This document shows positions 1-8,552 of a stretch of DNA of 64,000 bases, piece by piece (positions within the stretch are counted from its first letter, which is position 1; each line of letters opens with the position of its first letter). Under the pieces are notes generated by a model. That model saw only the letters and a list, made by a program, of their open reading frames with translations, was not told the DNA's origin and made no database searches. The position numbers and the translations under genes were made by a program. Where the stretch lies: NCBI GenBank assembly GCA_947463785.1, contig CANHRG010000002.1:1-64000 (forward strand), in the 5' to 3' direction. The DNA is from Sphingobacteriaceae bacterium. Lineage in GTDB: Bacteria; Bacteroidota; Bacteroidia; Sphingobacteriales; Sphingobacteriaceae.

Positions 1-855
1 ACGAATACAAAAATCACCTACGATGCAAACGGACTGATTACAGGAGGTGCACAAGCAACAGCAACAGACATTTCGAATGCAGCCTCAGGGAACATCACTG
101 CAACCACGGTACAAGGAGCGCTGAACGAATTGGATACGAAGAAACTAGCTGGAATAGGAACAGTCAATTATTTGCCTAAATTCACTAACGGCTCTAATTT
201 AGGGAATAGCCAAATTTTTGATAATGGTACAAATGTTGGAATAGGAACAATTACACCAACAGCTAAATTGCAAGTCGCCGGAAATATTAGTTCTACAGGT
301 AATATAACTGCCAGTGGAAATATTAGTGCAAACATTATTACTGCTGCTACAAGTTTTACTTCTTCAAGTATAATTGCTACCACAAGTATTACTTCACCAA
401 GTATTATTGCTACTGGAAATATTAATGCCGGTGGTGATTTAGTTGTTGGTGGTGCAATAACTGCTACGGGTGATATAAGCACTAATGGTGCTTTTATTGC
501 TTCAGACATACGCTTAAAAAGAAAGGTAGTTCCTGTTAGTGGTGCAATCCAAACGATTGAGCAGTTGGTTCCGGTAAGCTATGAGAAAAAAAGTAGTATT
601 GATTCGGATGATTATAAGTCTAAAGAAATAGGATTCATTGCTCAGGAGGTGAGGAAAATATTGCCTGTCTTAGTTTATGAGAGAAATGATCAATATAAAA
701 CCCTTTCACTTAACTATACTGCTTTAATACCGTTGTTGACCAAAGCGATTCAGGAACAGCAAGAATTGATTCTAAAACAAGATAATAAAATAGAAGAACT
801 TACTGGGAGAATTGAAAAACTAGAAAAACTATTCGAACAAAAAAATAATAAATAA
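1..855 (+). CDS. Tail-fibre-like protein with S74 chaperone domain (5' end off window)
   Basis: The reading frame is open from base 1, so the track start (a TTG at 130) is not real and the N-terminus lies outside the window; 284 codons are visible. The first ~150 residues are low-complexity repeats (ITASGNIS-like, ATG-rich), typical of a beta-helical fibre shaft. From the motif SDIRLK onward the sequence matches the intramolecular chaperone (peptidase S74 / endosialidase C-terminal) domain, including GFIAQEV and LSLNYTALIPLL, followed by a C-terminal coiled coil. In this family the domain trimerises the fibre and cuts itself off at the Ser before Asp-x-Arg. In Bacteroidota such proteins are often cell-surface proteins and not phage fibres; nothing phage-like is visible nearby, so the role is open. 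Confidence 0.85.
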   Translation, partial: TNTKITYDANGLITGGAQATATDISNAASGNITATTVQGALNELDTKKLAGIGTVNYLPKFTNGSNLGNSQIFDNGTNVGIGTITPTAKLQVAGNISSTGNITASGNISANIITAATSFTSSSIIATTSITSPSIIATGNINAGGDLVVGGAITATGDISTNGAFIASDIRLKRKVVPVSGAIQTIEQLVPVSYEKKSSIDSDDYKSKEIGFIAQEVRKILPVLVYERNDQYKTLSLNYTALIPLLTKAIQEQQELILKQDNKIEELTGRIEKLEKLFEQKNNK

Positions 856-898
856 AGATCAATATGCTTCTGCTAGCATAAATTCACTGGGACTTTGT

Positions 899-2365
899 TT
901 ACAACTCCTTCCTCAACCTCGCCACCGGAATATTCATCGCTTCGCGGTATTTAGCCACGGTGCGGCGGGCAATGTTGTAGCCTTTTTCTTTCAAAATTTC
1001 AGTAAGGCGCTCATCGGCTAGCGGATTTCGTTTATCCTCGTTGCCAATGCATTCTTCCAGAATCTTTTTCACTTCTTTGTTCGAAACCTCTTCTCCGCTT
1101 TCTAGCTGAATACCTTCAGAGAAGAAGGACTTGAGCAGAAAAGTGCCAAATTCGGTTTGCACGTACTTGGAATTAGCCACTCTTGAAACCGTAGAAATAT
1201 CCATGCCAATTTGCTCGGCAATATCTTTCAAAATCATGGGTTTCAGGTTGCGTTCATCGCCGGTCAAAAAATACTCGTATTGAAAATGCATAATGGCATT
1301 CATTGTCTTTAGCAAGGTCTGCTGGCGTTGTTTAATCGCATCAATAAACCATTTGGCCGAATCCAATTTTTGTTTTACAAACTGTACCGCCTCACGCATT
1401 TTTTTATCCGTTTTGGCTGCTTTATCGTAATGCTGGAACATTTCCTGGTACGAACGACTCACTCTCAATTCAGGGGCATTTCTGGCATTCAGCGTTAAAA
1501 TCAGCACCCCATCATTGTTGTAAATGTGGAAATCAGGAATAATTTGCAATTCCTTGGTGTTTGCTTCAGAGCTGTCTCCTGGTTTAGGATTTAATTTCAG
1601 AATTTCCTGAATGACTTCCTTTAGCTCGCCAGAGCTCATGTTTAGCGATTTTTCGAGTTTATCGTAATGTTTACGGGTAAACTCATCTAAATGTTGTTCT
1701 ACAATTCCGATGGCTTTTTGAATACTCCGGCTAGGTTCTTTTTTGCGTAATTGAATTAACAGACACTCCTGCAAATCGCGGGCAGCAACACCAGCCGGAT
1801 CAAAGGACTGAATCACTTTGAGGACTTCTTCAACTTCGTCTTCATCCGCAAACACATTCTGCGAAAAGGCTAAATCGTCAATTAAGGATAAAATCGGACG
1901 TCGTAAATAACCATCGTCGTCTAAACTGCCAATAATTTGCTTGCCAATTAGAAAATCTTTTTCAGCTAGGGGAACTAAATCCAGCTGGGCCTGCAGGTTT
2001 TCAAAAAAAGAGCGTTGTACGGCAAAGGGTATTTCCCTTCGTTCATCTTCCTCTTCTCCATTTTGATCGTATTTGGAACCATAATCGTTGATATTATCTT
2101 CCTGCAGGTAATCGTCTACGTTAAATTCCTCAAATTCTTCCTGCTGCTCTGAGGAGTTGAAATCGTCTTCATCATGATCCGGATATTCTTCAGCTACCTC
2201 ATTCATATTGGTTAAACTTAGATCTTCCAGGGCAGGATTCTCCTCCAATTCCTCCTTAATACGGGTGTCTAATGCAACCGTAGGAATCTGCAGCAATTTG
2301 ATAAATTGAATTTGCTGGGGAGATAGCTTTTGAAGGAGTTTTTGTTGGAGATGTTGTTTTAACAT
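899..2365 (-). CDS. rpoN: RNA polymerase sigma-54 factor RpoN
   Basis: 488 residues, the usual length for sigma-54. The N-terminus is Gln/Leu-rich (LQQKLLQKLSPQQIQ), the activator-interacting region I. An acidic linker (~55-110) precedes the core-binding domain, a helix-turn-helix follows (~375-410), and the RpoN box ARRTVAKYR, which reads the -24 element, sits close to the C-terminus. Sigma-54 directs RNA polymerase to -24/-12 promoters and needs an AAA+ activator; no such activator is encoded in this window. A -7 box of the housekeeping type lies 14 bases upstream of the ATG, so the gene is probably transcribed alone by the primary sigma factor. Confidence 0.97.
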   Translation of the reverse strand: MLKQHLQQKLLQKLSPQQIQFIKLLQIPTVALDTRIKEELEENPALEDLSLTNMNEVAEEYPDHDEDDFNSSEQQEEFEEFNVDDYLQEDNINDYGSKYDQNGEEEDERREIPFAVQRSFFENLQAQLDLVPLAEKDFLIGKQIIGSLDDDGYLRRPILSLIDDLAFSQNVFADEDEVEEVLKVIQSFDPAGVAARDLQECLLIQLRKKEPSRSIQKAIGIVEQHLDEFTRKHYDKLEKSLNMSSGELKEVIQEILKLNPKPGDSSEANTKELQIIPDFHIYNNDGVLILTLNARNAPELRVSRSYQEMFQHYDKAAKTDKKMREAVQFVKQKLDSAKWFIDAIKQRQQTLLKTMNAIMHFQYEYFLTGDERNLKPMILKDIAEQIGMDISTVSRVANSKYVQTEFGTFLLKSFFSEGIQLESGEEVSNKEVKKILEECIGNEDKRNPLADERLTEILKEKGYNIARRTVAKYREAMNIPVARLRKEL

Positions 2366-2379
2366 AGAAGCGTATTGTG

Positions 2380-2387
2380 CAAAATTA
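2380..2387 (-). promoter_or_regulatory. -7 promoter box for rpoN
   Basis: The minus strand reads TAATTTTG, a full match to the Bacteroidota -7 consensus TAnnTTTG, 14 bases before the rpoN ATG. The -33 element is only partial. Confidence 0.6.
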
Positions 2388-2455
2388 CATTAAATAGCAG
2401 AATTTAAACTCATAATCGCGTTGAATTATTATACCGATTTGAGTGCAATAAATTG

Positions 2456-2463
2456 TAGTTTTG
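2456..2463 (+). promoter_or_regulatory. -7 promoter box for mscL
   Basis: TAGTTTTG matches TAnnTTTG, 19 bases before the mscL ATG. A TTTG occurs upstream but with a spacer of 14, shorter than the usual ~19. Confidence 0.55.
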
Positions 2464-2482
2464 CATCAAATCGCAATACAAT

Positions 2483-2893
2483 ATGGGATTTATAAAAGAA
2501 TTTAAGGAGTTTGCCATGCGTGGCAACGTTATCGATCTGGCCGTCGGGGTAATTGTGGGTGCCTCATTCGGAAAGATTGTGAATTCCTTGGTTGACGATG
2601 TAATTATGCCGCCAATTGGCTATTTATTGGGTGGAATTGATTTTGCAAACAAAAAGATTGTGCTGCAAGCGGCAAATGAGTCGAGAAAGATCTCAGAAGT
2701 AGCTATTAAGTACGGCAGTTTTGTAAATTCAGTAATTCAGTTCACTATTATTGCATTTTGTGTGTTTTTACTAATTAAATTTATCAATACCTTGCAACGT
2801 AAATTGGGTGAAAGTGACGAAAAAGCACCGCTAAGCAAGGAAGAAAAGCTGTTGACTGAAATCAGAGATCTACTTAAAAAGCAGAAAAACTAA
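2483..2893 (+). CDS. mscL: Large-conductance mechanosensitive channel MscL
   Basis: 136 residues, normal for MscL. The N-terminal amphipathic helix (GFIKEFKEFAMRGN) leads into TM1 (VIDLAVGVIVGASFG), then the periplasmic loop, TM2 (~78-100, VIQFTIIAFCVFLLIKF) and a charged cytoplasmic C-terminal helix ending in LLTEIRDLLKKQKN. The homopentamer in the inner membrane opens under membrane tension and releases solutes during hypo-osmotic shock. It is divergent from rpoN and is followed by an 80-base gap carrying the rpmH promoter, so it is likely monocistronic. Confidence 0.97.
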   Translation: MGFIKEFKEFAMRGNVIDLAVGVIVGASFGKIVNSLVDDVIMPPIGYLLGGIDFANKKIVLQAANESRKISEVAIKYGSFVNSVIQFTIIAFCVFLLIKFINTLQRKLGESDEKAPLSKEEKLLTEIRDLLKKQKN

Positions 2894-2905
2894 TTTTTTC
2901 TAAAA

Positions 2906-2936
2906 TTTGAATTAAAAAAAAACTACGCTATATTTG
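2906..2936 (+). promoter_or_regulatory. Promoter of rpmH: TTTG-N19-TATATTTG
   Basis: TTTG at 2906-2909 and TATATTTG at 2929-2936 are separated by exactly 19 bases, a complete match to the Bacteroidota -33/-7 consensus. Initiation is expected near 2941-2945, giving an ~30-base leader for rpmH. This is the best complete promoter in the window. Confidence 0.8.
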
Positions 2937-2973
2937 CACTCTTGTTTTTCAAGAGCCATAAGTATAAGAAGTC

Positions 2974-3132
2974 ATGAAAAGAACATTTCAGCCATCCCAA
3001 AGAAAAAGAAGAAACAAACACGGTTTCAGAGAGCGTATGTCAACTGCAAACGGAAGACGGGTTTTGGCTTCTAGAAGGGCTAAAGGAAGAAAAAGACTGA
3101 CCGTATCTGACGAGCGTCGTCACAAAGCATAA
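2974..3132 (+). CDS. rpmH: 50S ribosomal protein L34
   Basis: 52 residues, too short for the ORF track. It starts [18 protein letters not shown] and contains the L34 signature [19 protein letters not shown]; very basic throughout. L34 is a late-binding protein of the large ribosomal subunit. It opens the conserved rpmH-rnpA-yidD cluster and has the strongest recognisable promoter of the window just upstream, as expected for a ribosomal protein gene. Confidence 0.98.
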   Translation: MKRTFQPSQRKRRNKHGFRERMSTANGRRVLASRRAKGRKRLTVSDERRHKA

Positions 3133-3203
3133 TTTTTGATTGCTTGCCGCTTTCGCGGGATAGCAGATCAGAAATTCATTCTGAACCAGCTCAGGCAATC
3201 AAG

Positions 3204-3602
3204 ATGTATACCTTTACTAAAGAAGAACGTTTATGTAGTCAAAAGCTTTTAGATGAGCTTTACCATAAAGGTTCTTCTTTTTTGTTATACCCATTTTCGG
3301 TAATCTGGTTGCCTCAAGAGCCAGTAGCCAAGCCAGTTCAAGTCGTATTGCAAGTTCCTAAACGAAGATTCAAGCACGCCGTAGATCGAAATTACATCCG
3401 TCGCCGGATGCGTGAAATTTACCGTTTACACAAATCCGAATTGCTGTATCCGTTTCTGAAATCAGATCAAACACTTTTGCTGGGTATTAGCTACATAGGT
3501 AAAGAGTTACCCGAATACGCTTTTATGGACTCGAAGCTGAAAGAAGTGTTCAAAAAATTAGTGAAAGAAATAGCCTTGAAGCAGGAAGGAGAACCGAGCT
3601 GA
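3204..3602 (+). CDS. rnpA: Ribonuclease P protein component
   Basis: 132 residues from the ATG at 3204. The track's TTG start at 3144 adds 20 residues unlike the family, whereas [13 protein letters not shown] is a typical RnpA beginning. The RNR motif [10 protein letters not shown] (~66-75) is the RNA-binding signature. The protein binds RNase P RNA and helps position the 5' leader of precursor tRNA. It lies 71 bases after rpmH, and its stop overlaps the yidD start (TGATG), so the three are almost certainly co-transcribed and translationally linked. Confidence 0.96.
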   Translation: MYTFTKEERLCSQKLLDELYHKGSSFLLYPFSVIWLPQEPVAKPVQVVLQVPKRRFKHAVDRNYIRRRMREIYRLHKSELLYPFLKSDQTLLLGISYIGKELPEYAFMDSKLKEVFKKLVKEIALKQEGEPS

Positions 3603-3820
3603 TGCGTTTCTTTACGTACATTTTCTTGTTTTTCATCAAGTTATACCAATACTTATTATCGCCATTACTTGGGGCCTCTTGCCGCTATACACCTACCTGT
3701 TCACAATATGGGGTAGAAGCCATTCAAAAACATGGTCCATTTAAAGGAGGATGGTTAACTTTGAAACGTATAGGCCGTTGTCACCCCTGGGGTGGGCATG
3801 GTCATGATCCAATTCCCTGA
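3602..3820 (+). CDS. yidD: Membrane protein insertion efficiency factor YidD
   Basis: 72 residues, typical for YidD. It shows the family pattern: hydrophobic/amphipathic N-terminus ([15 protein letters not shown]), then [15 protein letters not shown], then [13 protein letters not shown] at the C-terminus, with three conserved Cys. It assists YidC-dependent insertion of inner-membrane proteins. Its ATG overlaps the rnpA stop. The usual partner yidC is not adjacent here. Confidence 0.95.
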   Translation: MRFFTYIFLFFIKLYQYLLSPLLGASCRYTPTCSQYGVEAIQKHGPFKGGWLTLKRIGRCHPWGGHGHDPIP

Positions 3821-3829
3821 TAGAAACAC

Positions 3830-4507
3830 ATGTCGCTGATACTTCAACTAGAAACTGCTACCCGCTCTTGTTCGGTCGCCTTGGCCGAGAATGGTGTTTT
3901 ATTGGCTAAAAAAGAAAAAAATGAGGCCAATATCCATGCGCAAAGCATCACTTTGTTTATCGAAGAATTGATGCAAAGCTGTGGCAAAGCATTTACTGAT
4001 TTGAGTGCCGTGGCGGTGAGTATGGGTCCGGGATCATATACCGGTTTGCGAATTGGTGTTTCAGCGGCTAAAGGCTTGTGCTACGCCTTAGATATCCCGC
4101 TTATTGCGGTATCTACTTTGGCTTCCATGGCATCGGCAAAGCAAAATCAAACGCAGTTTAACACCTTACTTTGCCCGATGATTGATGCCCGACGCATGGA
4201 GGTGTACATGGCCTTATTTGATCAAAATTTAAATTTAAAAGTGCCTGTTAAAGCGCAAATTTTAGATGAACAAACCTTTGACGAATTTTTAAACGACCAT
4301 CAAATTCTCATTTTTGGTGACGGTGCCGATAAGTGCAAGGGCTTATTTACTGCTCCAGAATTTCATTTTAACGAGCATGTAAACTCCGCTGCCGATATGA
4401 CACCTTTGGCTTACCAGGCTTATCAAGCTCAAAATTTTGTCGATTTAGCCTATTTTGAGCCTTTTTATCTGAAAGATTTTATCGCAACACAGCCTAAGAA
4501 TGCGTAA
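3830..4507 (+). CDS. tsaB: tRNA threonylcarbamoyladenosine biosynthesis protein TsaB
   Basis: 225 residues. The N-terminus has the ASKHA ATPase fold signature (LQLETATRSCSVALAE), followed by the family motif SMGPGSYTGLRIGVSAAKGL (~63-82). TsaB is the scaffold partner of TsaD and TsaE in making t6A37 on tRNAs that read ANN codons; tsaD and tsaE are not in the window. It starts 9 bases after yidD, in the same operon. Confidence 0.94.
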   Translation: MSLILQLETATRSCSVALAENGVLLAKKEKNEANIHAQSITLFIEELMQSCGKAFTDLSAVAVSMGPGSYTGLRIGVSAAKGLCYALDIPLIAVSTLASMASAKQNQTQFNTLLCPMIDARRMEVYMALFDQNLNLKVPVKAQILDEQTFDEFLNDHQILIFGDGADKCKGLFTAPEFHFNEHVNSAADMTPLAYQAYQAQNFVDLAYFEPFYLKDFIATQPKNA

Positions 4508-4534
4508 TTTAGTACGTCTTAGCCGTTGCGATAC

Positions 4535-4912
4535 ATGAAGAATAAACTACTCTTTTTTGCTGGTCTTTTTGGTTCATTAGGTGTAATTTTTGGTGCTTTT
4601 GGTGCTCATGCCTTAAAAGCAATCCTTACCGAACAAGCTCTAGCCAATTGGCAAACGGCCGTACAGTATCAGTTCATCCATAGCTTGGCACTTTTATTCT
4701 TGTCGGCCCAACCTGAAACCAAGCAAATTAGAATGGCTTCCTGGTTTTTTGTCTTTGGTATTCTACTCTTCAGCGGGTCGTTGTATCTATTATCGCTGCG
4801 AGATATTCTTGCTCTTCCGCTCTCATTTCTTGGCCCCATCACACCCATTGGAGGTTTGTTTTTTACTGCTGGGTGGCTGATTTTGTTTTTTTCCGGATTG
4901 AAAAAGAGCTAA
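4535..4912 (+). CDS. DUF423 family small inner-membrane protein
   Basis: 125 residues from the ATG at 4535; the track's TTG at 4526 would add three residues. Four predicted membrane segments are visible: residues ~5-25 (with GVIFGAFGAHALK, the DUF423 hallmark), ~45-60, ~68-88 and ~98-120. The family is widespread in bacteria and of unknown function. It is 27 bases after tsaB, and its stop abuts the priA start. Confidence 0.85.
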   Translation: MKNKLLFFAGLFGSLGVIFGAFGAHALKAILTEQALANWQTAVQYQFIHSLALLFLSAQPETKQIRMASWFFVFGILLFSGSLYLLSLRDILALPLSFLGPITPIGGLFFTAGWLILFFSGLKKS

Positions 4913-7393
4913 ATGTTATCCTTTAATGCCGATACAGTAGAGCGACGTACCTTATTTGTTGAGGTGATTTTGCCGTTGGCCATTTCCAAAGCTTATACGT
5001 ATCGGGTACCTTTTGAGCTTAATCAACAAATTGAAATTGGAAAACGCGTAGTAGTTCAATTTGGTAAAAGCAAAATATACACCGCAGTTATTTATCAAAT
5101 TTCAGAACAACCACCGCAAGGTTACGATGCCAAATATTTGATCGATGTATTGGATGAAAAACCCATTGTTACTGCTAATCAATTGCGTTTATGGGAGTGG
5201 ATGGCTAACTATTACCTCTGCACCTTAGGCGAGGTAATGCAAGCAGCATTGCCTTCAGCCTTAAAACTGGCCTCTGAAACTAAAATTGTAAAAAATACCG
5301 ATACCACTTTCGATAAATCGGAGCTGAATGACAAGGAGTTTTTGATTTTAGATGCGCTGGACATTCAACCCGAATTGAGTGTGGGAGATATTAGTAAAAT
5401 CCTTGGCCAAAAGACGGTTTTTCCAGTTTTGAGGGGATTATTGGCTCAAGGAATAATTTTGGTTTCGGAAGAGATTGTAGAGAAATACCAAGCTCGAAAA
5501 AAAACATACATTAAACTGAGTGCTTTCTACGACGACCCTGAAAATAGAAAACAGCTTTTCGAGATCTTAGAACGAGCACCTAAGCAATTGGATCTCGTGC
5601 TTTCGTATATCCAACTACGTAAAAATCAAGCCGAAATTAGTAAGGCAGATTTGTTAGAAACGAGCGGTTCAAGTGCTGCAGCCGTTAAAGCACTTATTGA
5701 AAAAGAGGTACTGATAGCTTATGAGAAAGAAGTAAGCCGTTTGCAAAGCCATGAGGAGGATCTTAACGCGGATTTGAATTTAAATGAAGTACAGGAAGAT
5801 GCGTTAAGTCTTATTAATGAGCAACATCAGTATAATGACGTTTCTTTGCTATACGGAGTAACCGCTTCGGGTAAAACGGCCATTTACATTCGTTTAATCG
5901 AACAATACCTAGCCCAACAGAAACAAGTACTCTATTTATTGCCCGAAATTGGCTTAACTACCCAAATCATCCAGCGCTTAAAGCAGTATTTTGGGAATCA
6001 GATTGGCGTTTACCACTCCAAATTTAGCGATCAGGAGCGTGCAGAGATTTGGCAAAAAGTGTTGTCTGGAGAGTATCGGATTATACTCGGTGCCCGATCA
6101 TCGGTTTTTCTACCTTTCCAGGATTTAGGCTTAATTGTGGTAGATGAGGAGCATGAAAATTCGTATAAACAATTTGACCCTGCACCGCGTTATCATGCCA
6201 GAGACACCGCTATCGCTTTAGCGGCTCAACACCAATGCAAGGTTGTATTAGGATCTGCTACTCCCAGTTTGGAGAGTTTTTACAATGCCAAAATCGGCAA
6301 GTATGGCTTAGTGACTTTAACCGAGCGCTATGGTGGCGTTCAGCTGCCCGACATTCAAGTTGTATCCATCGCGGAGGAGACGAAACGCAGAACCATGCAA
6401 TCCCATTTCACCAGCGTTTTGCTCGAGGAGATGAAGGCTGCCTTATCCCGCAAGGAACAAATTATATTGTTCCAGAACCGTAGGGGTTATGCACCTGTTC
6501 TGGTATGCCATACGTGTGGGTTTAGCCCCAAATGCATGCACTGTGATGTTAGTTTAACCTACCATAAAAGCAGCGGACAATTGCATTGTCACTATTGTGG
6601 CTATCGACAAGAGTTGGTGGCGGCTTGCCCGGCTTGTGGATCGGCAAAGATTGAGCAGAAAGGCTTTGGAACCGAGAAAGTGGAAGATGAATTGAGTTTG
6701 ATTTTTCCCGAAGCCCGAATTGCTCGTATGGATTTAGACTCTACACGGAGCAAAAATGGCTTTCAACAATTACTCAACGATTTTGAGGATAGCCGTATTG
6801 ATATTTTGGTAGGAACGCAAATGGTAGCCAAGGGACTGGATTTTGAGAAAGTAAGTACCATTGGTATTATCAATGCCGACGCGATGCTCAATTACCCTGA
6901 TTTCAGAGCTTTTGAACGTAGTTTTCAATTAATGGCTCAAGTAGCCGGTAGGGCAGGAAGACGAAATAAACGCGGAAAAGTTATTATTCAGGCTTACGAT
7001 ACGCATCATCGGGTATTACAACAGGTTATTGAGCATGATTATCAGGGCTTATTTGAAACTGAGCTCATGGAGCGTTGTAATTACCATTATCCGCCCCTGT
7101 ATCGTTTAATTAATCTCGATATTAAACATAAAGATCAGGGTAAACTGTATCAAATTGCCGATTATTTGGCAAAAGTATTGCGCCAGCAGTTTGGCGATCG
7201 GGTTTTAGGTCCGGAGGCACCTTTAGTAAGCCGAATTCGTAATTATTACATCCAAACCTTATTGCTGAAAGTGGAGAAGAAAGGCGTTTCGGTACAGAAA
7301 GTAAAAACCAACCTTCAGGAAATTCTTAAAAAATTTGAAGCAGAAAGCTTGGCCAAGGGAAGTATTATTCAAATAGATGTTGATCCTTATTAA
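4913..7393 (+). CDS. priA: Primosomal protein N' (replication restart helicase PriA)
   Basis: 826 residues. The N-terminal ~110 residues form the 3'-DNA-binding domain (VEVILPLAISKAYTYRVP). A winged-helix region follows, then the superfamily 2 helicase with Walker A GVTASGKTAIYIRLIEQ (~315), DEEH box (VVDEEHENSYKQ) and a helicase C-lobe including QVAGRAGR. Between the lobes is the zinc-binding insert CHTCGF...CMHCDVSL...CHYCGY...CPACG with eight Cys. PriA reloads the replisome at stalled forks. It directly follows the DUF423 gene with no gap. Confidence 0.97.
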   Translation: MLSFNADTVERRTLFVEVILPLAISKAYTYRVPFELNQQIEIGKRVVVQFGKSKIYTAVIYQISEQPPQGYDAKYLIDVLDEKPIVTANQLRLWEWMANYYLCTLGEVMQAALPSALKLASETKIVKNTDTTFDKSELNDKEFLILDALDIQPELSVGDISKILGQKTVFPVLRGLLAQGIILVSEEIVEKYQARKKTYIKLSAFYDDPENRKQLFEILERAPKQLDLVLSYIQLRKNQAEISKADLLETSGSSAAAVKALIEKEVLIAYEKEVSRLQSHEEDLNADLNLNEVQEDALSLINEQHQYNDVSLLYGVTASGKTAIYIRLIEQYLAQQKQVLYLLPEIGLTTQIIQRLKQYFGNQIGVYHSKFSDQERAEIWQKVLSGEYRIILGARSSVFLPFQDLGLIVVDEEHENSYKQFDPAPRYHARDTAIALAAQHQCKVVLGSATPSLESFYNAKIGKYGLVTLTERYGGVQLPDIQVVSIAEETKRRTMQSHFTSVLLEEMKAALSRKEQIILFQNRRGYAPVLVCHTCGFSPKCMHCDVSLTYHKSSGQLHCHYCGYRQELVAACPACGSAKIEQKGFGTEKVEDELSLIFPEARIARMDLDSTRSKNGFQQLLNDFEDSRIDILVGTQMVAKGLDFEKVSTIGIINADAMLNYPDFRAFERSFQLMAQVAGRAGRRNKRGKVIIQAYDTHHRVLQQVIEHDYQGLFETELMERCNYHYPPLYRLINLDIKHKDQGKLYQIADYLAKVLRQQFGDRVLGPEAPLVSRIRNYYIQTLLLKVEKKGVSVQKVKTNLQEILKKFEAESLAKGSIIQIDVDPY

Positions 7394-7401
7394 ACCCTTT
7401 T

Positions 7402-7409
7402 TATTTTTG
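7402..7409 (+). promoter_or_regulatory. -7 promoter box for pcm
   Basis: TATTTTTG matches TAnnTTTG, 20 bases before the pcm ATG. A GTTG at 7379-7382 sits 19 bases upstream as an imperfect -33 element, so pcm may be transcribed independently of priA. Confidence 0.5.
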
Positions 7410-7429
7410 CCCCAAGAGATAGTTTAGAG

Positions 7430-8086
7430 ATGGCTTATAAGTTGATAGATAATTACAGGGAACAGGGAGCACGTAAAAAATTGGTGGCCTTGATGCGTGA
7501 GCGGGGTATTGCCGACGAGCGGGTTTTGGCTGCTATGGCCAAAGTGCCCCGACACTTTTTCTTTGATGAAACTTTCTGGAATCAGGCTTATAAAGATATC
7601 GCTTTCCCTATTGGTGACGGCCAAACCATTTCACAACCCTACACGGTAGCCTATCAAACGGAATTATTGCATGTTCGAAAAGGGAATAAGGTTTTGGAAA
7701 TTGGCACCGGATCGGGTTACCAAACTTGTATTTTATTAGAGCTTGGGGCTAAAGTGTATACGATTGAGCGTCAGGAAAATCTCTATAAACGAACTAAAGA
7801 AACCTTGCCTAAAATGGGCTATAACCCTGAGTTTTTTCTAGGTGATGGTTCCATGGGTATACCTGAACATGCGCCCTACGATCAAATTATTGTAACTGCC
7901 GGAGCTCCAATTGTGCCTGAGGCATTGCTAAAGCAATTAAAAATTGGTGGAATCTTGGTGATCCCGGTAGGAGATACCAAAGAGCAAAAAATGGTTACGG
8001 TACTTCGTGTTTCTGAAACTGAATACGAGAAAATAGTTTTAGACACCTTTCGCTTTGTACCGCTGGTGGGTGACCAAGCCTGGTAA
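7430..8086 (+). CDS. pcm: Protein-L-isoaspartate O-methyltransferase
   Basis: 218 residues. The family region DERVLAAMAKVPRHFF is followed by GDGQTISQPYTVAYQTELL and the SAM-binding motif VLEIGTGSGYQTCILLELG (~85-103), then VTAGAPIVPEALLKQLKIGG. The enzyme methylates isoaspartyl residues in aged proteins, starting their repair. It is convergent with smpB, with a single base between the two stop codons. Confidence 0.95.
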   Translation: MAYKLIDNYREQGARKKLVALMRERGIADERVLAAMAKVPRHFFFDETFWNQAYKDIAFPIGDGQTISQPYTVAYQTELLHVRKGNKVLEIGTGSGYQTCILLELGAKVYTIERQENLYKRTKETLPKMGYNPEFFLGDGSMGIPEHAPYDQIIVTAGAPIVPEALLKQLKIGGILVIPVGDTKEQKMVTVLRVSETEYEKIVLDTFRFVPLVGDQAW

Positions 8087-8087
8087 T

Positions 8088-8537
8088 TTAGCGTTTCAAT
8101 ACCCGCTGCAGCTCAATCTTAGTGTCACGTTCTTTAATGCTTTCGCGTTTGTCGAAAAGCTTTTTACCTTGAGCTAGGCCGATTACCAGTTTGGCAAAAC
8201 CACGATCGCTAATAAAGATTTTTAAGGGAATGATTGTAAAGCCTTTTTCTTCACTTTTAGCCTTGAGTTTGCCTAACTCTTTTTTGTTGAGTAGCAGTAC
8301 GCGGTCGCGTTTGGCTTCGTGGTTGTAAAATGAACCGTGTGAATATTCGGCAATGTGCATGTTTCGTACATACAGCTGATTGTTCAAAAATGCACAAAAC
8401 GCATCGTTAATGTTCGCTTTACCCTCACGAATCGATTTGATTTCGGTTCCCAGCAACTTGATTCCAGCAACAAACTCTTCGAGAATATGGTACTCGAAGT
8501 AAGCTTTTTTGTTTTTGATGTTCAAATCGCTGGCCAT
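8088..8537 (-). CDS. smpB: SsrA-binding protein SmpB
   Basis: 149 residues. Family motifs include NKKAYFEYHILEEFVAGIKL, GTEIKSIREGKANINDAF and ERDTKIELQRVLKR at the C-terminal tail. SmpB binds tmRNA and delivers it to stalled ribosomes for trans-translation. The tmRNA gene itself was not found in the flanking sequence. Confidence 0.97.
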   Translation of the reverse strand: MASDLNIKNKKAYFEYHILEEFVAGIKLLGTEIKSIREGKANINDAFCAFLNNQLYVRNMHIAEYSHGSFYNHEAKRDRVLLLNKKELGKLKAKSEEKGFTIIPLKIFISDRGFAKLVIGLAQGKKLFDKRESIKERDTKIELQRVLKR

Positions 8538-8552
8538 GGTGCAAATATCCGT

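Noticed and set aside
168-509. Antisense ORF under the tail-fibre gene
   Set aside because: It is a shadow of low-complexity repeats on the other strand, with hydrophobic repetitive sequence and no start context.
280-520. Possible CRISPR or tandem DNA repeat in the tail-fibre gene
   Set aside because: The repeats are degenerate and in frame, coding for a fibre shaft; there are no uniform spacers.
1-900. Prophage or mobile element at the left edge
   Set aside because: Only a fibre-like gene is visible; no integrase, portal, capsid or attachment site was seen.
3147-3158. Small hairpin CCGC-TTTC-GCGG between rpmH and rnpA
   Set aside because: Only four pairs and no T tract follows; it may aid processing but cannot be supported as a terminator.
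3144-3203. N-terminal extension of RnpA from a TTG
   Set aside because: The 20 extra residues do not resemble RnpA, and the ATG at 3204 gives the standard start.
8538-8552. tmRNA (ssrA) next to smpB
   Set aside because: The gap to the next gene is only 15 bases, and no tRNA-like ends were seen nearby.
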